A stretch of DNA of 64,000 nucleotides from Polytrichum commune (lineage: Eukaryota > Streptophyta > Polytrichopsida > Polytrichales > Polytrichaceae), in the NCBI GenBank assembly GCA_950295325.1, contig OX485803.1, forward strand, positions 12,772,001 through 12,836,000. The letters run 5' to 3'. The notes under the pieces were generated by a model that ran no database searches, was not told the origin of the DNA, and saw only the letters and a program-made list of their open reading frames with translations. Shown here in pieces: positions 62,801-64,000 of the stretch. Made by a program: the position numbers and the translations under genes. How positions within the stretch are numbered: the first letter of the stretch is position 1; the number at the start of each line of letters is the position of its first letter.

Positions 62801-64000
62801 GCAGAGCACCCCACCAATTCAAAATTCCGACTTTCATAGGATGTTCACTTGTAAGACAGCATGCCTCAGCACCAAACTGAGAACATCTAGGTTACTAAGT
62901 AGTACAACCTTGATTTTTCACAAAATTGACCAACTTACTCGAAGGAGGATCTGGCTGGGTGTGATGGGTATGGTTTGCTTGGCTATCTCAAGATTGCCAG
63001 TGAAGGTGTAAAGAGAGTTATTTGGGTGTTCACACTCAATTATCCCTGTTCCAAAACGCCAGAAGTTCATGTTAGTCAAAAAGGTGAACACAAAGTGTAG
63101 CTATAAATTACAGCTCGGTAAACAACAAGAACTCGTTGGCATCACACAACACATACTAGTAGTGTGAATATTTCAATAGTTTTGGTGGACTCTAGAAAGA
63201 GCCACAGAAACTTTCACACAAATTGGTTCTTGGTATAGTTCTCTCTGAGCAAGAGCAGTTTTCCATTTAGAGAAATCAACAAGCAACTTATACAATGGAA
63301 GTTGAAGGTGAAAGACTCACCTCTGAACTCCACAGCTTTGTCTTCATCAATATAATCCCAAGTCCGCTCTAGAGCTTTCCGTATCTTGAGGTTGGTTTCT
63401 CCATCCAAGTTTGAGGTCTGGTGCAGGAACACAACAAGACTTTAAAGAACCATAAGCCACTACACAATTCTGGCTGAACTATCACTGTTGAAAGAAACCA
63501 TATTTACACAATGCACCACCACATCTCTTGAAGACACAAGAAATCCTTCCACAAAAGTTCACCTCAGCCTGAAATAAAAACAAAGACAAGCATTCTCTTA
63601 ACAGATAGCTGGCTCGTGCCCAACAGACCCTTATCAGGACTCAACACTTAAACCAGTGTCTGCCCCAGCACATACTTGAAAGCACCCAGGCACATGCAAG
63701 AACACTAACCTCAGGCATACATATTGACCAAGGGGATTAAGTAGTTTTACCTCAATATAGCAAATGCCATCTGCATTTGTACTTGCCAGTAAGAGCAGGT
63801 CAGCAGGGAAGTACTGATCTTGAATAACCTGTAAAATCAAATAAAAGCTTTCAAGTCTTCTTCTAAGTAGTACTCAGGAACGCTTTACCATTACAGGATG
63901 CATTTTGATGCCTGCACACAGGTCTATATCAAGAACATCACCACAATATCTAGTTATATCTTCCAACAGAGAAATGAGGCTGACTACCTACCCTGACAAT
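55167..64000 (-). CDS. Phospholipid-transporting P4-ATPase, ALA3-type (5' part outside window)
   Basis: 23 coding segments fit GT-AG sites and frame. High to low: 64000-63992 (cut), 63828-63751, 63417-63321, 63045-62939, 62798-62733, 62443-62322, 61958-61871, 61645-61568, 61328-61212, 61031-60882, 60474-60370, 60005-59863, 59639-59538, 59355-59292, 59160-58945, 58722-58557, 58367-58288, 58156-57926, 57575-57354, 57084-56917, 56522-56163, 56028-55922, 55515-55167. The visible part is 1074 residues; Arabidopsis ALA3 is about 1213, so about 130-140 N-terminal residues are missing. Visible: NLDGETNLK (actuator DGET), PISLYVSIE (P4 signature), [14 protein letters not shown] (phosphorylated Asp), [14 protein letters not shown] and [14 protein letters not shown]. 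The C-terminal membrane helices and [13 protein letters not shown] tail are ALA3-like. Such flippases, with an ALIS/Cdc50 subunit, move lipids to the cytosolic leaflet; ALA3 acts at the Golgi. All key residues seen are intact. Confidence 0.95.
55591..55657 (-). other. Duplicate of the flippase last-exon head (possible alternative terminal exon)
   Basis: Just upstream (in gene direction) of the true last exon lies a second copy of its first about 50 bases, with acceptor 'catctttgcag' and the same splice phase. It encodes [16 protein letters not shown], then AKLLT and a stop (55593-55591). The true exon has [16 protein letters not shown]. In the aligned 18 codons I count three amino-acid changes (all conservative or mild) and at least five silent ones. 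Use of this exon would replace the last about 98 residues by five. The flanking intron sequence is duplicated too (55471-55560 versus 55611-55700). Whether it is spliced is unknown. Confidence 0.6.
56821..56885. repeat. Microsatellite in flippase intron
   Basis: (CATA)n passing into (TA)n and (TG)18, inside the intron between 56522 and 56917. The clean long repeat suggests high length variability. Confidence 0.9.

Overview
This window is nuclear DNA from a land plant or close streptophyte relative. It carries intron-rich genes with GT-AG introns of about 80 to 1,000 bp, two nuclear-encoded plastid proteins with N-terminal extensions, a plant-type FPA-like RNA-binding protein, and a plant ALA3-type P4-ATPase. 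The rest is AT-rich repeat-laden DNA. The species cannot be named from the sequence alone.

Layout. 1-29.7 kb holds no recognisable intact gene. It is a repeat landscape: a roughly 120-bp tandem array at the left edge, several PIF/Harbinger-like MITEs flanked by TTA/TAA, a family of 410-bp hAT-like elements with 8-bp target duplications, small palindrome-ended MITEs, a tRNA-derived SINE with a 12-bp target duplication, a 5S-rRNA-like relic, a foldback element, decayed LINE pieces and a roughly 157-bp satellite. 30.47-31.24 kb is a single-exon TIC20-type chloroplast protein-import gene. 31.2-38.4 kb is non-coding with more repeats. 38.46-42.11 kb is a nine-exon MENG (UbiE family) phylloquinone methyltransferase. 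46.45-52.53 kb is a six-exon FPA-like gene (three RRMs, SPOC domain, long Gln/Pro tail). 55.17-64.00 kb, on the minus strand, is most of an ALA3-type phospholipid flippase. 23 coding segments are visible, and the N-terminal part runs off the right edge.

The genes are ordinary housekeeping loci with no sign of an operon or cluster: plastid protein import, photosystem I quinone synthesis, RNA 3'-end control and lipid flipping.

The most notable pattern is that all four genes carry decayed local tandem duplications touching a gene boundary. These are the 5' flank of TIC20 (three to four copies), the intron 2/exon 3 acceptor of MENG (alternating long and short units), intron 1 of FPA starting from its donor site (about six copies), and the start of the terminal exon of the flippase. 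The flippase copy keeps an acceptor, the reading frame and mostly silent differences, and could give an alternative C-terminus. I found no evidence of a wholly new enzymatic or defence system. Exon joins are inferred by eye from splice sites, reading frame and family knowledge.
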